Assembly (NCBI RefSeq): GCF_010092425.1
Contig: NZ_CP048030.1
Span: 2,057,501 to 2,121,500, forward strand
Length of the DNA: 64,000 bases
Reading direction: 5' to 3'
From: Sinimarinibacterium sp. NLF-5-8
Lineage (GTDB): Bacteria; Pseudomonadota; Gammaproteobacteria; Nevskiales; Nevskiaceae
In this document: positions 8,734 to 18,200 of the stretch, in pieces
Numbering within the stretch: the first letter of the stretch is position 1
Layout: every line of letters begins with the position of its first letter
Position numbers and translations under genes: made by a program
Notes under the pieces: model-generated
What the model saw: only the letters and a program-made list of their open reading frames with translations
Databases searched by the model: none
What the model was told of the DNA's origin: nothing

Positions 8734-8823
8734 AACCACCCCTCAAACCGTAGGTCACGCAGTGTATGCCAAGCACTCCGGCCTCGCCCCGCAAGCACCC
8801 ACCTGCCTGCGCAGCCGCAACCC

Positions 8824-10134
8824 TCACTCCACCGTGTGCGTTGCGCGCAGCTCGCGGGTCTTGGGCGGCGCGCCGGTGATCAGGCGATCACCCTCTTTGC
8901 GCGTCAGATATTTCCACCCCCACTGCATGAACACCCGCACCCGCTGCTCCATGTCAATCAGCGACATCACATGCACAAACGCCCAGACAAACCACGCAAA
9001 CACACCACTGACCTGCACCACCCGCAAATCGCCCACGGCCTTGTTCATGCCGATCACCGCCATCGACCCTTTATGAAAATAGGTAAACGGCCTGGCTGCC
9101 GGCTTGCCGCGCAAACGCCGGATGATCACCTCAGCCACATACTGCCCCTGCTGAATTGCAGCGGGCGCCAGACCGGGCACATCACGCCCGCGCGCATCGC
9201 GCAACTGCGCCAGGTCGCCAATGACAAAAAGCTCGGGATACCCGGGCAAGGTGCAGTCCGATTCAACCTTGACCCGCCCCGCCCGATCCAGTTGCGCACC
9301 GGTACGCCCGGCCAGAATCTCGCCAAAATACGACGCACGCACACCTGCAGCCCAGATGATCGTCTCAGCCTCAACACGCTCAACCACATCCCCTTGCCGC
9401 ATCTGCACAACACCCTGGGCAATATCCTCCACCTTGGTTGCCGTGCGCACCTCCACGCCCAGCTCCTCCAGATGCTTGCGCGCCTTGTTACGCAGCTTTT
9501 CGCTGTAGACCGGCAAGACGTGATCGGCCCCCTCAACCAGCAAAATCTGTGAATCGCGCGGATCAATGCGACGAAAATCCTTGACCATTGTTTTGTGCGC
9601 CAACTCACCGATCGCCCCGGCCAACTCCACCCCGGTAGGCCCTGCCCCCACAATCACAAAGCGCATCAGGCGCGCGCGCAGCGCCGCATCCTCGGTGGCC
9701 TCTGCCAGCTCAAATGCCTGAAATATCTTGCGGCGGATCGTCAGCGCGTGCTCCACCGTCTTCAGCCCCGGCGCAAACGGCGCCCAGGCATCCTGACCAA
9801 AATAATGATGCTTGACCCCGGTCGCCACGATCAGCGTGTCGTACTGCAAGCGCCCGTGCTCGTGATAAATCAGGCGCGCGGCCGGATCAATCTCATACAC
9901 CGCCGAAGCCAGACACGTCACACTGCGCTGCTTGCGCAGCACCACCCGATGCGGGATCGCAATATCCCCCGGCGGAATCGCCCCCGTTGCCACCTGATAC
10001 AGCAACGGCTGAAACAACTGAAAATTGCGTTTATCCAGCAACGTGACACGACACCCCGCCTTGCCCAGCTTGCGCGCTGCATACAACCCGGCAAAGCCAC
10101 CCCCCACAATCACCACATGATGCTGAGTATCCAC
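8824..10134 (-). CDS. ndh: Type II NADH dehydrogenase (non-proton-pumping)
   Basis: A membrane-attached flavoprotein of 436 residues that passes electrons from NADH to quinone. The N-terminal FAD fold reads VVIVGGGFAGLYAARKLG, with LFQPLLYQVATGAI just after. A second dinucleotide fold for NADH is VGAGPTGVELAGAIGEL (about residue 165). AAIQQGQYVAEVI is the conserved quinone-site region. The C-terminus has an amphipathic or membrane helix (VFAWFVWAFVHVMSLIDM). The start is GTG at 10134 with a near-perfect GGGAGG upstream. Confidence 0.93.
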   Translation of the reverse strand: MDTQHHVVIVGGGFAGLYAARKLGKAGCRVTLLDKRNFQLFQPLLYQVATGAIPPGDIAIPHRVVLRKQRSVTCLASAVYEIDPAARLIYHEHGRLQYDTLIVATGVKHHYFGQDAWAPFAPGLKTVEHALTIRRKIFQAFELAEATEDAALRARLMRFVIVGAGPTGVELAGAIGELAHKTMVKDFRRIDPRDSQILLVEGADHVLPVYSEKLRNKARKHLEELGVEVRTATKVEDIAQGVVQMRQGDVVERVEAETIIWAAGVRASYFGEILAGRTGAQLDRAGRVKVESDCTLPGYPELFVIGDLAQLRDARGRDVPGLAPAAIQQGQYVAEVIIRRLRGKPAARPFTYFHKGSMAVIGMNKAVGDLRVVQVSGVFAWFVWAFVHVMSLIDMEQRVRVFMQWGWKYLTRKEGDRLITGAPPKTRELRATHTVE

Positions 10135-10794
10135 TGCCCACCTCCCGATATTTTGTAATCATCCGATCAGCAAGGCGCGCACTCTAAAGGTCATCCATTT
10201 GCATGACAATCACTTAAACCTGTTAGAACCTGTTGCATTTTTGAAACAGTCGAATGCCCCAAACCATCACCAACCCATCGCAATAGCCGCAAAAAACTTC
10301 TCGCAAACAATCAACCGCCACAGAAATGACGGGTTTGGAGGCACTGACTGCCCCACACACACGAAAGCGAGCGCCCAGCGTCGATTGCTTTGCGGGAGCG
10401 GCTTTCGCCGCAAAGTTGTGGCTGATGCACGCGCAAGGCCCTCCAGCCGTCATCCTTGCGCAAGCAAGGATCCAGCACCCGGGCGCCGTCATTCACCGAA
10501 GGCTTTTCTGGATTGCGGCGTTCGCCGCAATGACGGGGGAGTTGAATGGCGGTTGTGGTTTGATTTGCGTGCCGGCTCGCGGCTAAAGCCGCTTGTATGG
10601 TTTTCCAGCAAGTCCAAAATCGACTTGTCAGGGCGGAGGGTCAGCCGCTCGCCCACAGGTGTTTCGTAAAGGCGCTTGCTGCACTATGTTCTTTTGGTAT
10701 TAAACGGCAGGGTTTTCAGTCAAAATCCACACAAGACTCAACCGCAATCGACGCTGCTCTTGCAACTCGGAAAAACCCCTAAAAATCACACGCC
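10135..10794. other. Long non-coding stretch between ndh and a beta-barrel gene
   Basis: These 660 bases lie between divergent genes. A patch of lower GC next to ndh (10140-10320) probably holds promoters. The middle holds copy A of a dispersed hairpin repeat (10431-10595). Short open frames here encode only translated repeat sequence, and I see no credible gene. Confidence 0.6.
10431..10595 (+). repeat. Dispersed hairpin repeat, copy A
   Basis: Contains ATCCTTGC-GCAA-GCAAGGAT (10452-10471, eight-base-pair stem, GNRA tetraloop), then TTGCGGCG-TT-CGCCGCAA (about 10513-10530), then the conserved block TTGAATGGCGGTTGTGGTT and a tail built around CGCGGCT. The same order recurs at 49736-49908 and inverted at 34865-35035. 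It resembles REP/BIME-type intergenic elements of proteobacteria. Confidence 0.85.
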
Positions 10795-11544
10795 ATGCCG
10801 TCCCGTCCTGCTTCGAAAGCTCTTTGCAGCCTCTTGCTGAGTCCGCTGCTCAGCGTCGGCATTGCGCACGCTTCCCCGTGGGAAGTTGGCAGCACCAGCC
10901 CCAGCAGTGAATACGGCATCCGCAGCCAGTTCGCACTCAAGCACAGCGCCAGCAAAAACAGCTGGACACACCCCGAACTCAAGTTCGATGCCCCGCTGAC
11001 ACCCGATCTGTCTTACGCCCTGTCATGGGGTTACGGCTCACAAACTGCCACAGCACAACCCAGCCAGGACGGCAGCATCGACGCCACCGCCAAGCTCAAA
11101 TGGCGCCTTGCGCACCATCAGCAACTGCGTCCGGATGTTCTCATCGAGCCCAAGCTCGGCATCAACACCGGCAACCGCAATGACAGCATCGGCAGCCACG
11201 CCCCCTCACTGAAGCTGCCGGTGCGCATCGGCTACCCCGCCGGCGCGTTCTACTGGACCGCAGAGGTTCGCTATACCCGCACCTTCACCCACCGCACCCA
11301 AGACCTGATCGGCTACGGCGTGCTGGCCGAATACAAACTCAGCCCTACGCTAAAAGTCGGCATCGACCTGTTCAACGACCAGCCCACAGACAACAGCAGC
11401 GCCCAGCACTGGCGCAGCAACGCCGGGTTCAAGCAACGCATCAGCCGCCACTGGCAATGGCGCGGACTGATCGGACGCTCCATCGACAATCAGCGCGGTG
11501 AGCTCACCACCAGCACAAAGCTGGATATCGGGTATGTGTTTTAA
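10795..11544 (+). CDS. Probable outer-membrane beta-barrel protein
   Basis: A protein of 249 residues with an N-terminal signal peptide (KALCSLLLSPLLSVGIAHA, cleavage near residue 26) and no recognisable enzyme motif. The mature part alternates polar and aromatic residues in short amphipathic strands (FDAPLTPDLSYALSWGYG, FYWTAEVRYTRTF) and ends in LDIGYVF; a C-terminal Phe after alternating hydrophobic residues is the usual barrel-assembly signal. About ten to twelve strands seem possible. It may be a small porin or transporter-like barrel. The specific function is unknown. The gene stands alone. Confidence 0.65.
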   Translation: MPSRPASKALCSLLLSPLLSVGIAHASPWEVGSTSPSSEYGIRSQFALKHSASKNSWTHPELKFDAPLTPDLSYALSWGYGSQTATAQPSQDGSIDATAKLKWRLAHHQQLRPDVLIEPKLGINTGNRNDSIGSHAPSLKLPVRIGYPAGAFYWTAEVRYTRTFTHRTQDLIGYGVLAEYKLSPTLKVGIDLFNDQPTDNSSAQHWRSNAGFKQRISRHWQWRGLIGRSIDNQRGELTTSTKLDIGYVF

Positions 11545-11619
11545 GCAAACCCAAGCCGGAGTCCGCCAGCGCCCCCTGGATAATGGCTACACTGGCAGAA
11601 CAAACTCCATGACGACTTC

Positions 11620-12576
11620 TCAGTCTTGGTCATTTGCTTTTGTTGTCTCGCCGGAAGTCATAGACTCAACGCCATACTCCAACTGCAACGCCTCAGCCAA
11701 CGCTTCCAACTGATCCTGACTGAGATCAACCGGGTTTTTAGGCGCAATCTCTGCCAGCCACTCGTTTGTCTTCCGGTTACGGTATTGGCCTTGTAACTTT
11801 TCAATGATGCGAGGCTTAACGTCCTCAAATGGCAATACCCCAGCTTCCTGGATGCCTAATACTTTTATGATGTGCCAGCCAAACCGACTTTCCACAACCT
11901 CACTGACTTCACCCACCTTCAGCTTAAATGCTGCACGCTCAAACTCCGGAACCATTTGCCCATTCTTGACAAAGCCCAGATCTCCTTTGGTGAACTTGGA
12001 GCCATCATCAGAATACTCTGAGGCCAACTCACCAAAGTCTTCCCCATTCTGAATCCTGAGCAAAAGTGCGTCGGCCTCTCCACGTCGCTTCTTTTTGACC
12101 TCAGCATCCGCCGCTTTGATCAAAATATGTGATAAATGCCATGTTGCCGGCAAGACAAACTCTTTCTGATGTGTATCGTAGTACTCCCGCGCAGCTTCCG
12201 ACTGATCCGGCACAATAACATCATCAAAATAAAGCTGTGCACTCATTTCGCCAAGTCTGGTTTCCCGATCACGCTGTAACTGCGCTTGCACCGTTGGCCG
12301 GTTTAAATAGCCCATTTCTTGAGCCGCTATTGTCATCCGCTTGCGGATATACAACGTTTCAAGAGTTCGCTTGAGACGCTCAACATCAGTCACGGTCGCT
12401 TCGACACCAGAAGGCCGCAGAAGGCCGAGTTCACGCCGTAAATCCTCGCTCGTCACCTGCGTTCCATGCGCCGCAACCAGCACCCGATCGTCTGAAGCAG
12501 ACTTTGCAAGCCCACCCGCACAGCCCACCAGAATGCCACTCATTCCAAGGGTCATAGCCAACATCATTAAACGCAT
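11620..12576 (-). CDS. PpiC/parvulin-type peptidyl-prolyl isomerase lipoprotein
   Basis: A periplasmic foldase of 318 residues. The N-terminus has a lipoprotein signal (GMSGILVGC, modified Cys near residue 19). A SurA-like helical region follows (residues 35-130), then a parvulin domain (about 140-245) with ATWHLSHILIK, GDLGFVKNGQMVPEFERAA and ESRFGWHIIKVL. The C-terminal tail has LAEIAPKNPVDLSQDQLEAL. The layout resembles EpsD-type isomerases found with exopolysaccharide loci and some PrsA-like foldases. The giant glycosyltransferase 2.7 kb away may be relevant, but the two are not in one operon. Confidence 0.82.
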   Translation of the reverse strand: MRLMMLAMTLGMSGILVGCAGGLAKSASDDRVLVAAHGTQVTSEDLRRELGLLRPSGVEATVTDVERLKRTLETLYIRKRMTIAAQEMGYLNRPTVQAQLQRDRETRLGEMSAQLYFDDVIVPDQSEAAREYYDTHQKEFVLPATWHLSHILIKAADAEVKKKRRGEADALLLRIQNGEDFGELASEYSDDGSKFTKGDLGFVKNGQMVPEFERAAFKLKVGEVSEVVESRFGWHIIKVLGIQEAGVLPFEDVKPRIIEKLQGQYRNRKTNEWLAEIAPKNPVDLSQDQLEALAEALQLEYGVESMTSGETTKANDQD

Positions 12577-12680
12577 TACATTCCCTCAATTGCAAAAGCC
12601 TGCACGGCACCTGTATCAACACAAAAAACAGTTACCACACACCAACAAGGCATATTAGAACTCTATTTTTTGCATTCGTT

Positions 12681-12714
12681 CACAAAAAAGCCACCGCCCG
12701 AAGGCGGTGGCTTT
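12681..12714 (-). terminator. Terminator of the exported 560-residue protein gene
   Basis: AAAGCCACCGCC (12687-12698) pairs with GGCGGTGGCTTT (12703-12714) around a four-base loop reading TTCG on the minus strand. The minus-strand stem is followed by further T residues. It lies about 55 bases after the stop at 12769 and is one of the strongest terminators in the window. Confidence 0.88.
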
Positions 12715-12768
12715 GTACTGCATGCATGGGCTTAAAGACCCATTTACCTCTACTTTACGAGCCGTGAA

Positions 12769-14451
12769 TTAACGCGTGTAAGCGTGTTCAGCAGCCTGAG
12801 CAAAGTTAACGGTTGCATCACCAAAATCACGGGTCTTCAGCATGAAGCCAGCAACCGGGTAAGCAGCGCCGGTGAAGTCAATCCGCAACCAGCCGGTTTC
12901 TGCACCAGGCAGATCGGAGGTGCTGAGCGCCAGAGCGTTCGGGCTACCCAGAACCGACGCCTTACTGCGCGCGTTAGGACCAATCTTGATCACGTTGGCT
13001 TCAAACGAGAGGTTGTCGGAATCGATCACGCCGGGAGGGAACGGTGACGGGACGGTGGTATCCGGAGCCGCAACAGCCGAGCGCTCTTCACGATCGTAGA
13101 AGGTGTATTCGAGCTCGATGTTGGAAACACCATCGTTGCCGTCCTGGAACTTCTCGGTAAACGGTGCGAGCGGGCAAACTACGCCGGCGGCAAGCTGCTC
13201 AGGCTGAGCCGGGAGCTTGGCAATCGGAGTAAAGCCTGCATAAGGGACACCCGCAGCGCCGTTAGCCACACCAGCTGCGCTGGTGCTGTTACGGTACTGG
13301 TTACAAGCCGACTGAATGTTGCGAGCATCTTCGTCAACGTGGTAACGCTTGGTGGGGAAGGTCACAACCCATTCAGCATCCGAGGTAACACCCGGCTCGG
13401 TACGGTTTTCAGCCCATTCGTTGGCAACCGAGTTCGCAGCAATACCGGCTTCGAGAACGCCCAGGTTCGTCGTGGTCCACAACCCTGCACTGGAAGCAAT
13501 CGCCGGCTCAAGGAAGTACGGGAACTGCTGAGCGGTCACAAGGTTTTGACCCACGGCATAGCCCGTGACGGAAAGCGCCGGAATCGACGTACCAAAACCT
13601 TTGCTGGTCTTGATCAAGCTGGCATTCACCTTCAGCTGTGCCGCTGCGGTAACAGGGCCATAACCAAACGGATTATTCGTGCCAGCAGCAACGCCACCAA
13701 CCGCCGTATTCAACGGCCAGCCAGCACGCGCCAGCGGGTTGCCTGAGCCATTAACGCCGGGGATGGCCACGCCATTGACTGCATCATTCGCCGTGAACGA
13801 AGGAATGTTCGAGGCACGTTGAAAATCACGGTCAACTTGAGCGCAATCGCGCGGTTGGCCATTAACGTGCTTGGCATAATACGCGGTGCTGCCGCGCGTC
13901 ACGCCTGCAACGCCAACGGAATCAACCAGCGTGGTGTTGACATCATCAACGCGATCATCTTCACCCATCACCAACAGAGTGATGTAGCCATCACGCAGAC
14001 GCTCGACGCTACCTTTGGTTGCATCATGGTCACGGAAAGTGGCTGCGCCGGCATCGGAGTAAGCCACTTCGTTGGCAGACAAACCAGCCGTGCGAACGCT
14101 GTCGGGGCTCGTGCAAGAGTTGTCAGCGGTGCTCAGGAAGGGGCGGCCATCTTTGATACGGATGGTTGCGGTCCAAACGTCGAACGGCGACAGCGCCAGG
14201 TTAAAGTCCAGCACGTCGCGCGAGTTGCGGCTTTCGTGCATGCGGAACTTGACTGCCAGTGATTTGTCGGACGTATTGGTCACGTTGACAAGAGTTTCCC
14301 AGCCGTCGTTGACGGTGTAGTAAGGGATAACCACAGCCGAGCCGGTGCCGGTCGTGGACACGGTTTGTGCCGATGCCGGCGACATTGCAAAACCAGCGGC
14401 GATCGCTGCGGACGCCCCCAGCACTCGCAATTTATTAAAAGTGCTACTCAT
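12769..14451 (-). CDS. Exported protein of unknown family, possibly abundant surface protein
   Basis: A protein of 560 residues whose family I do not recognise. The ATG at 14451 has GGAG eight bases upstream and is followed at once by a clear signal peptide (LGASAAIAAGFAMSPASAQ), so a longer frame to 14505 is unlikely. The mature start GSAVVIPYYTVNDGWETLVN, then VTNTSDKSLAVKFRMHESR, looks like a beta-sandwich or adhesin fold. There are several Cys (e.g. DNSCTSPDS, QSACNQYRN, VVCPLAPF) that could form disulfides. There is no barrel ending, lipobox or sorting signal. Base use is less GC-biased than its neighbours and the terminator is strong, which together suggest high expression. Monocistronic. 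Confidence 0.7.
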   Translation of the reverse strand: MSSTFNKLRVLGASAAIAAGFAMSPASAQTVSTTGTGSAVVIPYYTVNDGWETLVNVTNTSDKSLAVKFRMHESRNSRDVLDFNLALSPFDVWTATIRIKDGRPFLSTADNSCTSPDSVRTAGLSANEVAYSDAGAATFRDHDATKGSVERLRDGYITLLVMGEDDRVDDVNTTLVDSVGVAGVTRGSTAYYAKHVNGQPRDCAQVDRDFQRASNIPSFTANDAVNGVAIPGVNGSGNPLARAGWPLNTAVGGVAAGTNNPFGYGPVTAAAQLKVNASLIKTSKGFGTSIPALSVTGYAVGQNLVTAQQFPYFLEPAIASSAGLWTTTNLGVLEAGIAANSVANEWAENRTEPGVTSDAEWVVTFPTKRYHVDEDARNIQSACNQYRNSTSAAGVANGAAGVPYAGFTPIAKLPAQPEQLAAGVVCPLAPFTEKFQDGNDGVSNIELEYTFYDREERSAVAAPDTTVPSPFPPGVIDSDNLSFEANVIKIGPNARSKASVLGSPNALALSTSDLPGAETGWLRIDFTGAAYPVAGFMLKTRDFGDATVNFAQAAEHAYTR

Positions 14452-15253
14452 TAAAAAATCTCCATTGAAGAAGTCACAGAGGTACGAGCTGACAAAGTCT
14501 GACAATCGCCGCTCTTAAGTTGATAAACAACCGCAGACACGTCAAACCCGAAAGCGGGCAGGACGATCGCAGAAGTATACATCCGCTTTGAACAAATGGC
14601 GACCCCCAGAACACTCCCAACTACACGAACCTCTGGCAGGCCAGAGATTCCGCGAGCTGCACGCCCTCCCTTGAATTGCTCCGTGCGTTTTACGGCACAG
14701 AACCGCGCTTAGGAGCACGTTTGGGCATTGTGACTCACGCGATCACCGAGATCAAGCGTTGCAGCGCCATAAAAACACCCCCTGTTTGCGGGGGGCAAAA
14801 AGATTATGTTGTTGTTTTACTTGATATTTTAATTTTATCTTGGTTTTGTTTTCTTGACTTATCAAAAAAATATGTTCTGGTTGAACGTTGCTTTTATTCG
14901 GCTTAACGGTTGGCAAACAATGCTGCGATGGCGCTTGTGCCCGCCTCTGCCCAGCGGTTTTTGCAGCGCCCGCGACCACGACGCGGCCAAAGAATGAACG
15001 GATGCAGGGTTCCGATACCTGCAAAAAATGGAAGCCCCCCGCTTCCCCGACCATGCACTATTCAAAGGTTTGAATGTGCGCTACCTCACAAAACCTGCTG
15101 CAGATCTGCATCCTGGCAAAGGCGGCAAGCCCCGCGCGCGAGTCATTCCCACCCGCCGGTCCGGCGCAGAGGCAGACGCACCAATGGCCGCGTGAACTTC
15201 AGGCTCTTGTATCCTTTGCGGCTGTTAACGCGTCTGCCTTTTGAGTATTTGAA
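14452..15253. other. Long non-coding stretch with an AT-rich island
   Basis: About 800 bases between divergent genes. 14771-14796 is a GC hairpin, CCCCC and GGGGG around a seven-base loop, with a T run in the minus direction. 14797-14900 is strongly AT-rich, quite unlike the rest of the window. Short frames here lack a ribosome binding site and family features. The region must hold the promoters for both flanking genes. Confidence 0.6.
14771..14796 (-). terminator. Possible minus-strand terminator with no assigned gene
   Basis: A five- to six-base-pair G/C stem (14778-14782 with 14790-14795) is followed on the minus strand by GTTTTTA. No recognised minus-strand gene lies just upstream. It may end a small transcript from 14800-15100 or be a relic. 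Confidence 0.35.
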
Positions 15254-18200
15254 ATGTCTGCTCCGCCATCCGATGCCGCCGTTGCCGTGCCAAGTCCTGA
15301 TGTTGTCCCGCCAGATATTGTGTTGATTCTGGGAATGCATCGCAGTGGCACGTCAGCGGTGACGCGCGCGCTGAGCTTGCTGGGGGCGCGGTTGCCCAGT
15401 GATCTGATGCCCGCCGCCGAGGACAACGCGACAGGCTTTTGGGAGTCGGTTGCGGTTCAGCAGCTCAATGACCGGATTCTGACGGCGCTGGGTTCGCGCT
15501 GGGATGACTGGCGGGCGATTTCGCTTTCAACACTAAGCACAGCGCAATACGCAGCATTTGTGGATGAAATTGCAGCACTTCTGGATGCAAACCGTGGCGC
15601 GGCACCGCTGGTGTTGAAGGATCCGCGCATGTGCCGTCTGTTGCCGATCTGGCGCGCGGCGTTTGAAAAGCTGGGCTTGACGGTGGCGTGTGTGCTGGCG
15701 CTGCGCGATCCGTGGGCGGTGGCGGCTTCGCTGAACCGGCGCAATGGGTTGGCGATGGAGTACAGCCAGTTGTTGTGGCTGCGGCACATGCTGGACGCGG
15801 AGGCGGCAAGCCGTGATGTGCCGCGCGCGGTGGTGAATTACGACGCGATGCTGACGGACTGGCGCGCGGCGTTGCACCCTGCGCTTGCAGTGTTGGGACT
15901 GACGCCCGATGAGGCGTGCGCGCAACAGATTGATGCGTTTCTGGACAACGGGCTGCGCCACCACGGCAACGCACCCGCAAACCATACCCTTTTACCTTGG
16001 GTGACGACGGCAGGGTCGGCCTTGCAGGCGTTGACGCTGCCGGAATCTGTTGCGGCGCTGGATGTGCTCGCGCAGACGCTGGACAGGCTGACGCCCCAGG
16101 GCGCGGCGCTACTGGGCTGCACACCCGGCGTTGCGCATCCAATCGCCAAAAGTAACGGGATGTTGTTGGCACAACTCCCCGCAGACGGTCTTGCCACGCA
16201 GTCGCTGTACATGACGCCCGCCGTCGCCGCACAAGCACGCAAGGTGGTGGATGACGCAGCGGCGGAATCGCTGCCGCGTTTCAGCATCATCATGCCGACG
16301 TGGAACCGCGCGGCAACGTTGATGACGGCGGTGGATTCGGTGCTGGCGCAGTCGTATCCGCACTGGGAGCTGATTGTTTGCGATGACGGCAGTACGGACG
16401 ACAGCGCAGCGCAGTTTGCCGCGCGCCATGCCGATGCAATGGCGCGCGGACAGGTGCGCTATTTGCAGTTGCCCCACGCCGGCCCCAGCGCGGCGCGCAA
16501 TGCGGGGCTGGCGGTGGCGCAGGGCGATTGGGTGGCGTATCTGGATTCGGACAACACCTGGCACGCGGATTATTTGTTGATGGTGGCCGCCACGGCGCTG
16601 CGCCATCCAGCACGCGCCTGCACTTATACGGCGCAGTTGGTACACGACCGCGCGCGGAATCAGGATTACATCCGCTGGCTGGCATTCGACTGGGGGCGTT
16701 TGCTAATCGGTAACACGATCGACATCAACATTTTTGCGCACACGCGAGCGTTGTGGACGCAGTGCGGTGGGTTTGATGAGCACCTGCCCCGCGTGGAGGA
16801 TTGGGATTTGATCTTGCGCTACACGCGCGAGCACCCGCCGCAGCCGATTCCGTTTGTGCTGAGTGATTACTACCTTGCGCCAACGTTGAATAATTTGTCG
16901 CTGACTCGCCCGCAAGCAAATGCAGAGATGGTGGTGCGCCTGAAGATGGCGCTGGACTATCGCCCGTCTGCACAGGCGCCGTTTGCCGAGGACGCGGCCA
17001 CCTGGCAGTACACGCTGCAAACGGCGTGGCAGTTTGCGCAGAAGGCCAATGCCCGTGAGCGACGCGAGATCGTCGAGAAACTACGGCAGGAACGCGCGGA
17101 GCAAGCGCAGCATCACGCGCAGGAGCGTGAGCGGCTGGAACAACGGATCAAGGCGTTGAAGGCGCAAGCCGATGCGCTGGGCGCGCAGGTGACGCAAAAG
17201 CAGACGGCACTGCAAGCCGAGCAACAACACAACAAAGCACTCGATGCGCAGGCAAATACGTTGCGCAGACAGGTCAAGCAAGCACAGGCGGAAATCAAAG
17301 CCGGACAACAGCAGGTGACGGCGCTGCTCGCAGAGCGCGCAAGCAGCCGTCAGCGCACGCTCAAAATCCTGCACGCGCAGCGCAGTCACGCGCAGGCGTG
17401 CGTGCCGCCGCTAGGGCGCTTGGCGTTGCCGCCGCGCACCTTGTTGGGACAAACGCTCTCCCCACGCGCGCAACTGACGCTGCGCAAACAGGCGCGCGCG
17501 TTGATGACCAGCGGCTTGTTTGATCCGGTGTGGTATCTGCAAACCGCGCCCGACGTGGCGCGCAGCGGGATTCATCCGGTGTGGCACTGGCTGTTGCGCG
17601 GCTGGCAGGAGAAGCGCCAACCCAATGCGCTGTTCGATACCGGCTGGTACCTGCGCCGCTACGCCGACGTGGCACGCGCCAAGGCCGATCCGCTGCTGCA
17701 TTACCTGCACCACGGCGCGGGCGAAGGGCGCGATCCTTGCCCGTTGTTTTCAACCCACTGGTATCTGGAACAGAACCCCGACGTGGCCGCAGCCAAGGTC
17801 AATCCGCTGGGGCATTACTTGCAGTTTGGTCAGAATGAAGGCCGCTGGCCGTGCGCGTGGTTTGCGCCGCAGTGGTATTTGCAGCACAACGCGGATGTGG
17901 CGGCAGCGGGGATTCCGCCGCTGGAGCATTACCTGTTGGCGGGCGGTTTTGAGGGGCGCGATCCGTGTCCGGCGTTTGACAGTGACTGGTATCTGCAAAC
18001 CTACCCGGACATTGCGCGCGCAGGGCGGCATCCGTTGCTGCATTTTGTGATGCACGGGTTGGCAGAAGGACGCAAGCCAGCGCCCAACCAGCCGGTGACG
18101 GCGCGGGTGGCCGATGTGCCGATCACAGATCGCACGCTGTCTCTCAGCTCGCCGCGCGCGCGCGCGATGCAGGTGACTGAAGCACACACGCAGCACGCAC

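Noticed and set aside
7138-9552. Long plus-strand frame opposite ppk1 and ndh
   Set aside because: It crosses two well-supported minus-strand genes and the gap between them; composition (His, Arg, Gln) is that of an antisense frame.
10311-10586. Small open frames in the ndh-barrel gap
   Set aside because: They translate the dispersed repeat, and similar peptides appear at the other copies; this is repeat DNA, not a gene family.
14752-15054. Possible 100-codon minus-strand gene ahead of the orphan terminator
   Set aside because: No ribosome binding site, no family resemblance, and it crosses an abrupt change in base composition; not supported as a gene.
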